Below are positions 42,420 to 50,570 of a stretch of 64,000 bases of DNA, one piece after another. This stretch comes from Fimbriimonas sp. (GTDB lineage: Bacteria > Armatimonadota > Fimbriimonadia > Fimbriimonadales > Fimbriimonadaceae): positions 1 to 64,000 of the forward strand of contig JARLGV010000085.1 of assembly GCA_031292555.1 (NCBI GenBank), in the 5' to 3' direction. Each line of letters opens with the position of its first letter. The first letter of the stretch is position 1. Position numbers and translations under genes: made by a program. The notes beneath the pieces are model-generated. The model was not told the DNA's origin, searched no databases, and saw nothing but the letters and a program-made list of their open reading frames with translations.

Positions 42420-43591
42420 TCCCAATTCTGCTCGGATGGGTGGTTGCCACGATGCCGGTGGTCGAGTTGCCCGATGCCTCGGCAAATGAGATCAGCATCC
42501 AGGCAATCGTGAAGCTCCCGAAACTTGGCGCCAAGGATCTGGCAAAACTCCGCATCCTTGCCCGAACGATGCTGAAACAGACGAGCGACTATCCGCGCCG
42601 GGAGATGCTCATGGTCACGGGCGGGGAACCGATTCGGATCGATATCACGCCCGACGTCATGCGGATCGCCGAGTATGTGCCGGCTGACAATCTCAAGGCC
42701 GGACTCAGCGTGATGGAGTCGCTGCTCCATGGAGCGACGTTCCTCCAGGAGAATCTCGATGCGGCAGTGCAAGAGTCGAGCACCGCCGACTACTGGGCGC
42801 AAGCCTTGGATCCAACCGTGTTGCCGAGCGTCAAACTCGGCCAGGACGAGGCCTTTACGCTCTACCACCGCGTCCTGCGTCCAGAGCGAATCCTTTTGGC
42901 GGTCGGTGGCAAGTTCGTACCTGGGCAGGCGAAGGACCTGTGGGAGAGCCGAATCGATTCATGGAATCCGGAAAGGGAGCCCAGAGGATATTTCGACATC
43001 TCGACCCTCGATCCGCTGAAACAACTGTCTTCTCCGGTGACGACCGTGGACCTGGTCGGCGCCCCCATGCTGCCGGACGATGCTGAGCTCACCACTCAGG
43101 CGCTTGCGCTTTTCGCGCTAGGGAGCGGTAAGGGCGCGTCCATGTTTCGCGTTGTTCGCGAGAAGCACGCGTGGAGCTACCGCCAGGAGGCGATTCTGGA
43201 GCCAACGCTCGACGGATGGCAGCCGCACCTTGTTTTTGCGACGACTCCAGGCGACGATGCGGATCAGAAGGCTGCTGTTGTCAAGGCCGATTTGCTAGCC
43301 GACGTGCAGGCTTGGACGGACGCCGACCTAGCCCGGGCAGTCGGTATGGCCGAGTCGGTTCTCTTGCGTGACGTCTCATTCAGTCCGCTGTACGTCCTGG
43401 GCAGCGCACCTGTAGGGGGATCGTTGGGCGATCGGACATTCATGGCCGGCTACTGGCAACTGAAGACGGGCCAGCCTTGGGATCCGAGCGCTTTGCTTGA
43501 CGCGATGAAGCATGTGACGCTTGCCGATCTGAAGGACCACGCCACCACGATTCTGAATTCCACCAGACCACGCATTCTCCCAGGCAGCTAG
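42416..43591 (+). CDS. M16-like peptidase subunit, non-catalytic
   Basis: The 391-residue protein has a hydrophobic N-terminus (MIPILLGWVVATMPVVELP) and the M16 fold, but no HxxEH motif. The C-terminal domain keeps the substrate-binding segment GSGKGASMFRVVREKHAWSY, matching the G..SRLF..LRE..GL.Y element of non-catalytic partners. Translationally coupled to the catalytic subunit by an ATGA overlap. Together they would degrade or process small peptides outside the cytoplasm. Confidence 0.82.
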   Translation: MIPILLGWVVATMPVVELPDASANEISIQAIVKLPKLGAKDLAKLRILARTMLKQTSDYPRREMLMVTGGEPIRIDITPDVMRIAEYVPADNLKAGLSVMESLLHGATFLQENLDAAVQESSTADYWAQALDPTVLPSVKLGQDEAFTLYHRVLRPERILLAVGGKFVPGQAKDLWESRIDSWNPEREPRGYFDISTLDPLKQLSSPVTTVDLVGAPMLPDDAELTTQALALFALGSGKGASMFRVVREKHAWSYRQEAILEPTLDGWQPHLVFATTPGDDADQKAAVVKADLLADVQAWTDADLARAVGMAESVLLRDVSFSPLYVLGSAPVGGSLGDRTFMAGYWQLKTGQPWDPSALLDAMKHVTLADLKDHATTILNSTRPRILPGS

Positions 43592-43632
43592 CCACTCGGT
43601 CAGGCAACCCTTGATTCGAGTCCCTTCAGACG

Positions 43633-43661
43633 TTGGATATCCGGTCCGACTGGATTACAAT
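43633..43661 (+). promoter_or_regulatory. Complete leaderless promoter for the GNAT gene
   Basis: TTGGAT (43633-43638), 17-base spacer, TACAAT (43656-43661), then exactly seven bases to the ATG at 43669. It is the clearest two-element leaderless promoter in the window. Confidence 0.7.
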
Positions 43662-43668
43662 GAATCTT

Positions 43669-44142
43669 ATGTCGATAACGAGGATCAAACGGACGGATTC
43701 GGAGGATACTGGTTTTGTTACCCTCACTCAAGAGCTTTCGGCGGTGCTCGCCATTCTCAACGGTGAGCAGAACGACTTTTACGTCCAGCACAACCGGATC
43801 GACACGATTCGCAACGCCATCGTCGCCTATTCGGGCGACCAACCGATCGCTTGCGGAGCGTTTCGCGCCGTCGACGGGGAAGTTGTCGAGATCAAGCGGA
43901 TGTATGTGCAACCGGAATTGCGCGGCACTGGCATCGGCTGGGCGGTGCTTCAGGCTCTCGAGGAGTGGGCCGGTGAACTGGGGTACTCCGCCGCAATTCT
44001 TGAGACAAGCCGGCGGCTCGAACCGGCGGTTCGGCTGTACACGCGATCTGGCTATGCGCTCATCCCCAACTACGGCCCCTACGTCGGCGTTGACGACAGC
44101 GTCTGCATGCGAAAGGCCATTGAGTCTTCGGTGACCCGATAG
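43669..44142 (+). CDS. GNAT family N-acetyltransferase
   Basis: The 157-residue acetyl-CoA-dependent transferase has IACGAFRAVDGEVVEIKRMY (strand beta4), the pyrophosphate-binding loop LRGTGIGWAVLQAL (about 84-97) and the C-terminal LYTRSGYALIPNYGPYVGV. This arrangement is shared with GNATs acting on small molecules or amino acids. ATG 43669 was chosen over the in-frame ATG codons upstream because of the promoter spacing. Confidence 0.88.
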   Translation: MSITRIKRTDSEDTGFVTLTQELSAVLAILNGEQNDFYVQHNRIDTIRNAIVAYSGDQPIACGAFRAVDGEVVEIKRMYVQPELRGTGIGWAVLQALEEWAGELGYSAAILETSRRLEPAVRLYTRSGYALIPNYGPYVGVDDSVCMRKAIESSVTR

Positions 44143-44202
44143 AATTCTGATCCCTATCCGTACTTCTCTCTTGAGCAGTACGCTCTAGGGAGAATTGGGA
44201 CT

Positions 44203-44730
44203 TTGATCGATACCGCCCGAGCAGAGAAAGCCGTCGCAGGCCGCATGTCCTTCGAGGAGGCACGCGATGTCTATGAATCGCTCGTCTTTGCCTATGTATC
44301 CAGGCGAATCCGGCCCATTGAAGAGGCCGAAGACATCGTCGCACACATCTTTGTGGATGCCTATATGCAATGGCGTCGCCTTCGAGGCGAACCTAAGCAC
44401 TGGCTCCTCGGCATAGCTCGCCGTAAAGTTTGCGACGCCCTGCGAAAACGTAGGCGCTCCGTTCCGCTTCGGGACGGAGACGCGGTGAGGTGCGCTCTTG
44501 GCGGCTTCATCCAGGCCATCGAAGCCAGGCAAGCGGTTGAGATCGTGATGCAGCTTCCAGACGACCAAAGGGACGCCTTCCTGCTCCAGATCCTGGAGCA
44601 GTTTTCGATCGAGGAGATCGCGGTAGTTATGGGGCGATCTACTGCATCGGTCAACAGTCTTCTCCAAAGAGCCCGGGCTCGCATCCAAAGAACGCTGGAT
44701 GGCCAGCGTCGAGAAGGAGTCATCGAGTGA
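44203..44730 (+). CDS. ECF-type RNA polymerase sigma factor
   Basis: Region 2 is FEEARDVYESLVFAYVSRRI plus AEDIVAHIFVDAYMQW, and region 4 is LPDDQRDAFLLQILEQFSIE plus EIAVVMGRSTASVNSLLQRA. At 175 residues it is a normal ECF length. The start is uncertain: TTG 44203 or the ATG at 44245 (MSFEEARDV). It shares a GTGA overlap with the next gene, which encodes a membrane protein with a cytoplasmic N-terminus, the usual sigma/anti-sigma arrangement. Confidence 0.88.
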   Translation: MIDTARAEKAVAGRMSFEEARDVYESLVFAYVSRRIRPIEEAEDIVAHIFVDAYMQWRRLRGEPKHWLLGIARRKVCDALRKRRRSVPLRDGDAVRCALGGFIQAIEARQAVEIVMQLPDDQRDAFLLQILEQFSIEEIAVVMGRSTASVNSLLQRARARIQRTLDGQRREGVIE

Positions 44731-46208
44731 ATCTCAACGAATTTGAAAACCATCTGAATGGCGAGTTGACGCCGTTGGAACCGACCGTTGAACTCTCAGG
44801 CAAAATCGATCGAGCGATCCGTGCCGCGACCGGTGGCCAGAGACGTCGCCTTAGGATGAGAATCGCAACTGTATCAACCGCATTGATTGCGGTCGGATTG
44901 TTCGCGCTTCCCACGATCCGAACCCATGCCGAGCTTCAGCGCATGGTGGGTGCAATGGACAATGTGCAAAGTGTGATCATGAGGAGACAGACGGTCTTGC
45001 CGGACGGAACTCGGAAGGACGCGGGAACGATCTCCTACCTCAATGGTCGTTGGCGAGTCGAGGAGCCCTTTGGCGCCCTGACGTATTTCCTGAACGGGAC
45101 TCGGTATCGCCTCGACAAACCCACCGGCCGGTTTATCGAGGAGATCGGGTTGGCCGGGCCGTTTCGCAACAACACCTCGTCGCTGACTCTCTCGTCAGCC
45201 TTGGGCGACCTGCAGAAGTGGGATCCAAGCGTGCATGTGGAGGTCGATCGTACGACCTGGAATGGGAGGGAAGTTTCGCGAGCCACCATTTCGGAACCTA
45301 GCCCCCTGAATCGAACGGTCTTGTATGCCGACGCCGATACCGACTTGCCGATCGAGATCGATACCGAGATGCTCAGGTCGGGTCGATGGCTGCCCGAGGA
45401 GATCCAAACGTTCGACTATCGAACCAAGCAGGACGTGACGACATTTGTTCCCGACCTCAAGTCGTTCCCGCCGATCTCGAAGGGAGATTGGGAGGCCGCC
45501 ATGGTGCAGCGCTATGTCATGCATGACCTTGGCGAGATCCCGTTGAAGAACGGCCGGCTGGTGGTCAGGGCGATCGACGTCGCCAAGGATGGAACCGTCT
45601 TCGTGGCATGCCAAGCCGGAGACCGTGTCGCCCAATGGGACCGTGGCTATCCGGTGGACCTTTCAGACGGCCGTGGCACAAAGTATGCGCTCGTCGACTT
45701 CCTAAGCCGAACGGACAAAGAGTTCATCGACCACTCGAAAGACGGCAAGTTGGAGGTCTGCGTCTTTGTACCGACTGAGCCAACTACTGACTGGAGCCCT
45801 CGGGAATTGACGGTCACCGCGCGTTTGACCGCCTCCCGCTCGCTCGCCCGTCACTTGGTGAGCTATGCAGGGAACCGGAAGGGCGACATCACATCGACGC
45901 TGTGGTATTTCGACGACACCAAGCCGATCAAGGTCGTGACGGTCGCCCAAAAGGCCGTCAAGTCTCCCACTGTCCAGAGCGTTCCCGATTACGCGGTGCG
46001 CATCGAGCCTAGCATTTTCGGCGATCCCTTCCGCTGGGAGATCAAGAAGGCCAAGGCGCGTGCAGATTACTATCGGTCAACTCAAGACGAGACGATGGAA
46101 AGGAGTTGGCTGTCGAAAACTATCGGCCTGTCCGCATCCGGCCTTAACTCGCTCAATGCCGACAAACGTTTGGAGGAGCTGAACCAGCCGCGCCGCGTTC
46201 CGAACTAG
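44727..46208 (+). CDS. Membrane sensor, probable anti-sigma factor with LolA/MucB-like exterior domain
   Basis: The 493-residue protein has a short cytoplasmic part (about 1-44, charged, no HxxxCxxC zinc finger), one membrane segment (about 45-64, RIATVSTALIAVGLFALPTI) and a large exterior part. Residues about 70-260 resemble the LolA/DUF2092 fold (SVIMRRQTVLPDGTRKDAG.., FLNGTRYRLDKPTGRFIEE). The rest is unassigned. The GTGA overlap with the sigma gene points to direct control of that sigma factor by an envelope signal. The missing zinc finger makes the anti-sigma role an inference. Confidence 0.65.
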   Translation: MNLNEFENHLNGELTPLEPTVELSGKIDRAIRAATGGQRRRLRMRIATVSTALIAVGLFALPTIRTHAELQRMVGAMDNVQSVIMRRQTVLPDGTRKDAGTISYLNGRWRVEEPFGALTYFLNGTRYRLDKPTGRFIEEIGLAGPFRNNTSSLTLSSALGDLQKWDPSVHVEVDRTTWNGREVSRATISEPSPLNRTVLYADADTDLPIEIDTEMLRSGRWLPEEIQTFDYRTKQDVTTFVPDLKSFPPISKGDWEAAMVQRYVMHDLGEIPLKNGRLVVRAIDVAKDGTVFVACQAGDRVAQWDRGYPVDLSDGRGTKYALVDFLSRTDKEFIDHSKDGKLEVCVFVPTEPTTDWSPRELTVTARLTASRSLARHLVSYAGNRKGDITSTLWYFDDTKPIKVVTVAQKAVKSPTVQSVPDYAVRIEPSIFGDPFRWEIKKAKARADYYRSTQDETMERSWLSKTIGLSASGLNSLNADKRLEELNQPRRVPN

Positions 46209-46288
46209 ATCCAATGCGGTGGGCCACTCCCGCCGCCGATCTGTCCCAAAACCGCCTGCCCCGTGTCCCGTGAGGATTGTCGATGCGG

Positions 46289-46294
46289 TAACGT
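46289..46294 (+). promoter_or_regulatory. Leaderless-type -10 element (TAACGT) for the gene at 46300
   Basis: TAACGT lies five bases before the first ATG (46300) and eight before the second (46303); no Shine-Dalgarno site. Confidence 0.4.
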
Positions 46295-46299
46295 CGGGG

Positions 46300-47334
46300 A
46301 TGATGGGTACCTTACGATCAGTCGTTTCGGTGGGATTGGTCGCAGTTGCGGCTTGGGCGATGGCGGATGGGGAGCAGCGGTTCGCCGATATTGGCGACCT
46401 AAAGCTTCGATCCGGGGCCGTCCTTCGGGATTGCCGGATCGGTTACCGGATCTACGGCAAACTCGACGTCCAGAAGGACAACGCGGTGCTTGTACCGACG
46501 TGGTATTTGGGCACAACCCAGGACCTTCAAGGCTCGTTCAAATCGGGCGGCTTGGTCGACAGCGGCAAGTACTACGTCATCGCGGTGGACGCCCTGACCA
46601 ACGGAGTCTCCACGTCTCCCTCAAACAGCCGCAAACAGCACGGCGCCAAGTTCCCGACGGTCACGATTCGGGATATGGTGGAGAGCCAGCACGCAATGCT
46701 CCTTCGCATGGGGATCCATCATCTCCGCGCCGTGCTTGGGATATCGATGGGGGGATTTCAGACCTTCCAGTGGATCACCGCCTACCCGACGTTCATGGAC
46801 CGGGCGGTACCGATCGTCGGCTCACCCCTTCCGACATCGTATGACCTGATGTTCTACGGTTCGGCACTCAAGACGATCGACGCCGCGATCAAGAACCGAT
46901 CGGCCCGCGCGGCCCTTATCCGCTCCTATGCCGACTTCTTCTGGTTGGCGCTCAACACGCCCTCCTATTACGTCGAGCACACAAGGAGGGCCGGGGCGGT
47001 CGATAGCCTGCTCGGTTTCGAGAAGGCACTGCTTGCCTGGGACCCATTTGACATGGCGACGGGGATGAGCGCGCTTCTGACTCAAGACATCTTCAGTGCG
47101 TACGGAGGAAGCGAGGCAAAGGCCGCTGCGGCCGTCCGAGCGAAGGTTCTGGTGATTTCGGCAAGCCAAGATCACTGCGTCAATCCGGCCCCCGCACTGG
47201 CTTTCGCGAAGACCCTGGGTTGTGAGACGATCGTTCTCACTGGCAACCCGGGCCACTCGTCTCCCGGCGCCGAGATGTCGCGAATCGGGCCCGCCATCGA
47301 CCGATTCCTTAGTGGGGTTAATCAGGACCGATAG
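46300..47334 (+). CDS. Secreted alpha/beta hydrolase, homoserine O-acetyltransferase-like
   Basis: The 344-residue protein is related to MetX/DmpD-type alpha/beta hydrolases. It has a signal peptide (MMGTLRSVVSVGLVAVAAWA), unusual for MetX, and the nucleophile elbow GISMGGFQTFQW (Ser about 149). The acid lies in ISASQDHCVNP and the histidine in GNPGHSSPG. LVPTWYLGTTQDLQGSF replaces the usual oxyanion segment. Export and changed active-site loops suggest an esterase or other hydrolase rather than methionine synthesis. The frame is open upstream, but the signal peptide fixes the start at 46300 or 46303. Confidence 0.8.
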   Translation: MMGTLRSVVSVGLVAVAAWAMADGEQRFADIGDLKLRSGAVLRDCRIGYRIYGKLDVQKDNAVLVPTWYLGTTQDLQGSFKSGGLVDSGKYYVIAVDALTNGVSTSPSNSRKQHGAKFPTVTIRDMVESQHAMLLRMGIHHLRAVLGISMGGFQTFQWITAYPTFMDRAVPIVGSPLPTSYDLMFYGSALKTIDAAIKNRSARAALIRSYADFFWLALNTPSYYVEHTRRAGAVDSLLGFEKALLAWDPFDMATGMSALLTQDIFSAYGGSEAKAAAAVRAKVLVISASQDHCVNPAPALAFAKTLGCETIVLTGNPGHSSPGAEMSRIGPAIDRFLSGVNQDR

Positions 47335-47335
47335 G

Positions 47336-47341
47336 TAGACT
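47336..47341 (+). promoter_or_regulatory. Leaderless-type -10 element (TAGACT) for the leader ORF
   Basis: TAGACT lies seven bases before ATG 47349, the same hexamer as upstream of the SDR gene. Confidence 0.45.
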
Positions 47342-47348
47342 TTGGGCG

Positions 47349-47447
47349 ATGCTTGGGGCCCCTGCTAAACTCACCGGTTATCCCTTTGCTTCACTCCTAA
47401 ACTTGCTCCTTCCCGATTCCGCGATAGCCGGACGAGACCTCGTATGA
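47349..47447 (+). CDS. Candidate 32-residue leader peptide coupled to the MFS gene
   Basis: An uninterrupted frame from ATG 47349 (MLGAPAKLTGYPFASLLNLL..) ends at TGA 47445-47447, which overlaps the ATG of the transporter gene at 47444. TAGACT sits seven bases upstream, the leaderless pattern of this genome. The transporter start itself has no Shine-Dalgarno site, so coupling through this ORF would explain its translation. No homology is known. Confidence 0.4.
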   Translation: MLGAPAKLTGYPFASLLNLLLPDSAIAGRDLV

Positions 47448-48565
47448 CGGCTCGCGCAGCTGTCTCGCTCGCGTTTTTCGTTTTAGGCGGCTGCTTTGCT
47501 TGCATTGCATGCCGGATTCCGGATATTCAGCGCAGTCTTGGGATGGACGAAGCGCAGGTCGGCCTGGCGCTCATGTCCTGTGCGGTGGGCGCTTTGGCGG
47601 GAGTTGCCGTTGCCGGTGGCATTTGCGCACGAAACGGCAGCCACAAGGTGACGGTTTGGGCGGGCGTCGGGTGCTGCGTTTGCTTGGCGGGACTGAGCAT
47701 CGCGTGGAATCTCTGGGTTCTTTTCGGGGTCTTTCTCTGCTACGGGGCGCTGTCCGGCGTGATGGATGTCGCGATGAACACGAATGGAGTTGCAGTCGAG
47801 AAGCAAATCGGCCGTCCGATCATGTCCTCGCTTCACGGCATGTTCAGCCTGGGCGGCCTGGTTTGGGCAGGCGTCGGCTGGGCGCTCGTCAAGATGGGAA
47901 TCTCGGTCCCGGAGCACTTTGTCGGGGCCTCGGTCTTACTTGCCGGAACGATGCTCTGGATCCTTCCGTCGATGCAGGTCGCCATACCGCCGAAGGACAA
48001 ACTCACTCCCGCTTTTGTTCTCCCGGAGCGAGCGGTCCTGTTGATCGGGATCATCGCGTTTTCGGCGTTCCTGTCCGAGGGGGCGATGGGAGACTGGAGT
48101 GCGATCTACCTTCGAAAGGTGCTTCATCAATCAGACGCAGCATCGACGCTCGGGTACTTCGCGTTCTCACTGGCGATGACCACGACTCGGTTCGGAGGAG
48201 ATAGCGTGCTGCGCCGGTTCGGCCCGACGGCGACCTTGCGCGTGTCCGGCTTGATCACCGCTGTCGGATTGGGGTCGGCGCTCTGGTTCGGCATTCCGTG
48301 GCTGACCATCCTCGGGTTCGCCACCGTCGGTCTCGGTATGGCGACGGTCGCCCCCATCGCCTTCAGTGTGGGAGGCCGGATGGGGGGCGACAATCCGGAC
48401 CATGCGATCGGTTCGATCGCAACGATGGCCTACATCGCGTTCCTCGTCGGACCGTCCGCCATCGGCTTCATCGCGAAGTCGTCCTCTCTCCGCGAGGCTC
48501 TGATTGTCGTGGTCGTCCTAAGCCTGACGATCGTCGCCCTCGCCGGCGCGGCGACTGAGCGGTAG
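47444..48565 (+). CDS. MFS transporter, YbjJ-like
   Basis: The 373-residue protein has about 12 hydrophobic segments. It shows RIPDIQRSLGMDEAQVGLAL after the first helix, the loop 2-3 region GICARNGSHKV, and the subfamily signature MDVAMNTNGVAVEKQIGRPI followed by MSSLHGMFSLGGL. Related proteins are putative sugar or drug exporters; the substrate is unknown. The ATG lies in an ATGA overlap with a possible leader peptide. A cysteine-rich first half (GGCFACIACR, GCCVCL) is unusual. Confidence 0.85.
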   Translation: MTARAAVSLAFFVLGGCFACIACRIPDIQRSLGMDEAQVGLALMSCAVGALAGVAVAGGICARNGSHKVTVWAGVGCCVCLAGLSIAWNLWVLFGVFLCYGALSGVMDVAMNTNGVAVEKQIGRPIMSSLHGMFSLGGLVWAGVGWALVKMGISVPEHFVGASVLLAGTMLWILPSMQVAIPPKDKLTPAFVLPERAVLLIGIIAFSAFLSEGAMGDWSAIYLRKVLHQSDAASTLGYFAFSLAMTTTRFGGDSVLRRFGPTATLRVSGLITAVGLGSALWFGIPWLTILGFATVGLGMATVAPIAFSVGGRMGGDNPDHAIGSIATMAYIAFLVGPSAIGFIAKSSSLREALIVVVVLSLTIVALAGAATER

Positions 48566-48886
48566 AACGGCGTTTTCCTTTGGGTCACGGCGGCGTCGCC
48601 TGCGACCAGAAGTAGGCGCATAAGCGATCCCACAACCCCCGGATCCGGGGCCTTGGCCGGCTTGTCCGCATTCGCGCCGAGCGATTCCGTAGGAAATCCA
48701 CAGGAACGTGGACCGGGCGACCACCCCAATCCCATTCCGTACCGTAGCCCATCGTTGCCTTTGAGACAACCATGGGCCACATTGCGAATCCCTTCGGAAT
48801 TGGGAGATCGGCCCTCCGAGTCTCGCGCTCGACCCCTGGACAACAATGGGGGATTCGAGTGGAGCGATCGGATGACCGCAACGGGA
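48566..48886. other. Gap without genes between the convergent MFS and sulfatase genes
   Basis: Short minus-strand frames exist but have no recognisable product. A perfect 14-bp palindrome CCCCGGATCCGGGG lies at 48637-48650. No T-run follows it. Nothing else stands out. Confidence 0.5.
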
Positions 48887-50380
48887 TCAGGCTTCTGACA
48901 GGAGCGACTCGATGTCGAGAGGATCGTCTAGCTCCTTTTGGAATCGGCGGAGCCGGTCGACCAGGACCGACTTGATCGGGGCTGAGGCTGGGTCCTGACT
49001 GAGGTCATGGATCTCCCACGGGTCGTGCTCCACGTCGAAAAGCTGCATTCGTCTAGCTTTCGGATAGACGATCAGCTTGTGCGTCTTCGTCCGAACGCTG
49101 CGCTGATAGTTCAGGTAGTAGCAAAAGACGGCATCGTGCTCAGGTGGGGCATCTCCGCGAAGTAGTGGCACAAGACTTGGGAACTCGACGGTCGACGGCG
49201 CCGGAATCCCCGCCAGTTCGCAGGTTGTGGCATACATACTGTGCTGATACACGAGTTCGTCGACTCGCCTGCCGGCGGGTACGCCAGGACCCGAGATCAG
49301 AAGGGGCATTCTGACGCTGCAGTCGTAAAGGTTCTGCTTCCCAAAGAGCCCGTGCTCACCTACCGCCAATCCGTGGTCGGCGGTCAGAATCACGTAGGTG
49401 TTGGCGGCTTGGCCGGTATGTTCGAGCGCATCGAGAATGCGCCCGATCTCGTGGTCCAAGTGGCTGATGATCGCGTAGTACTCCCGTCGATGAAGGCGCA
49501 CCGCCTCCTCGGTTCGAGGAAAGGGCGCCAAGACCTCGTCTCGCACCTTGGCGTCGCCTTGGTCGAATGGGTGGCTGGGCAGGTAGTTGGGAGGTATCTC
49601 GATCTTGTCCTCGGGATAGAGGTCCAGAAACTCCTTTGGCGCCTGACGGGGATCGTGGGGGGCGTTGAAGCCGATGTACAGAAAGAACGGCTGCTTGCGA
49701 CTTGGCGCCACATGGGTCAGGTATCGGATCGCCTGGTTCGCATAGAGCTCGCTCGAATGCTCCACGCGGTCCGGCGACTCGTCAAGCCAAAGATTCGTAT
49801 GAATCCAGTGGCCCTTTTGCTCGAGATCGGAAGGGTCCCAGGTGTCGCCGGCATGCGGTCGGTGATAGGCATCGCCGTTTTCGGGTGTCGATTCCAGGAA
49901 GCCGGGAGCGACGATAACGTTCTCCCGGAAGCTTCGACCAAGCTCGACCGGGTCGAGGTGCCATTTCCCGCATATCGCGGTCCGGTAGCCGGCCGCGCCA
50001 AAGGTCTGACCCCAAAGGCGAACGCGCTCGATCCCATGTTCGGCGTGAAACGCGGAGAGCCCGCTGTTCAGCATCGTACGGCTAGGGATGCACACTGCGC
50101 CGGACCAGGAGCCTTGATGGAAGCAATGAGTGAAAGCGCACCCCCGCTGAGCTAGCCGATCTAGGTTCGGAGTGTGGATCTCGTGGTTGTTGAGGGCGCG
50201 AATAGTGCGGAACATCAGATCGTCCGCAATGATGAAGAGGATGTTCGGGCGGGACTTCCTCTCGTCCGATCCGGTAGCCACTGACGACAAGCCAAGTTCC
50301 AACACCGATGCAACTCCTCCGCTCGAACCGGCCGCCGCAAGCCCCGAAGCTACCGATCCGATAAATGCCCTTCGATTCAT
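48887..50380 (-). CDS. Sulfatase, exported
   Basis: The 497-residue type I sulfatase begins with a Tat-like signal (MNRRAFIGSVASGLAAAGSS). The metal site starts with PNILFIIADDL, and the formylglycine motif is CIPSR with Cys97 as the residue to be converted. GKWHLDP, APHDPRQAP and LTADHGLAVGEHGLFGKQ complete the active site. It hydrolyses sulfate esters, probably of polysaccharides, outside the cytoplasm; a sulfatase-modifying enzyme is needed but not encoded here. AGAGGA precedes the ATG. It lies downstream of a glycosidase gene on the same strand, consistent with use of sulfated glycans. Confidence 0.92.
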   Translation of the reverse strand: MNRRAFIGSVASGLAAAGSSGGVASVLELGLSSVATGSDERKSRPNILFIIADDLMFRTIRALNNHEIHTPNLDRLAQRGCAFTHCFHQGSWSGAVCIPSRTMLNSGLSAFHAEHGIERVRLWGQTFGAAGYRTAICGKWHLDPVELGRSFRENVIVAPGFLESTPENGDAYHRPHAGDTWDPSDLEQKGHWIHTNLWLDESPDRVEHSSELYANQAIRYLTHVAPSRKQPFFLYIGFNAPHDPRQAPKEFLDLYPEDKIEIPPNYLPSHPFDQGDAKVRDEVLAPFPRTEEAVRLHRREYYAIISHLDHEIGRILDALEHTGQAANTYVILTADHGLAVGEHGLFGKQNLYDCSVRMPLLISGPGVPAGRRVDELVYQHSMYATTCELAGIPAPSTVEFPSLVPLLRGDAPPEHDAVFCYYLNYQRSVRTKTHKLIVYPKARRMQLFDVEHDPWEIHDLSQDPASAPIKSVLVDRLRRFQKELDDPLDIESLLSEA

Positions 50381-50570
50381 GAAGACGATCCTCTACGCGG
50401 CGGTTTACCTGTATCCGAGCACCTAATGCGAAGCGCTTCTGCCATTGCGGAGTCTGATATCGTCTTCGTCGCCATGCATGAAATGTACACGAAAGAGGGG
50501 AGAGGGTCTCTGGAGGCTGTCAAGATGGGCGCAACCTGCAATTCTGCATGGCTGATTGATGGACCTTGTC

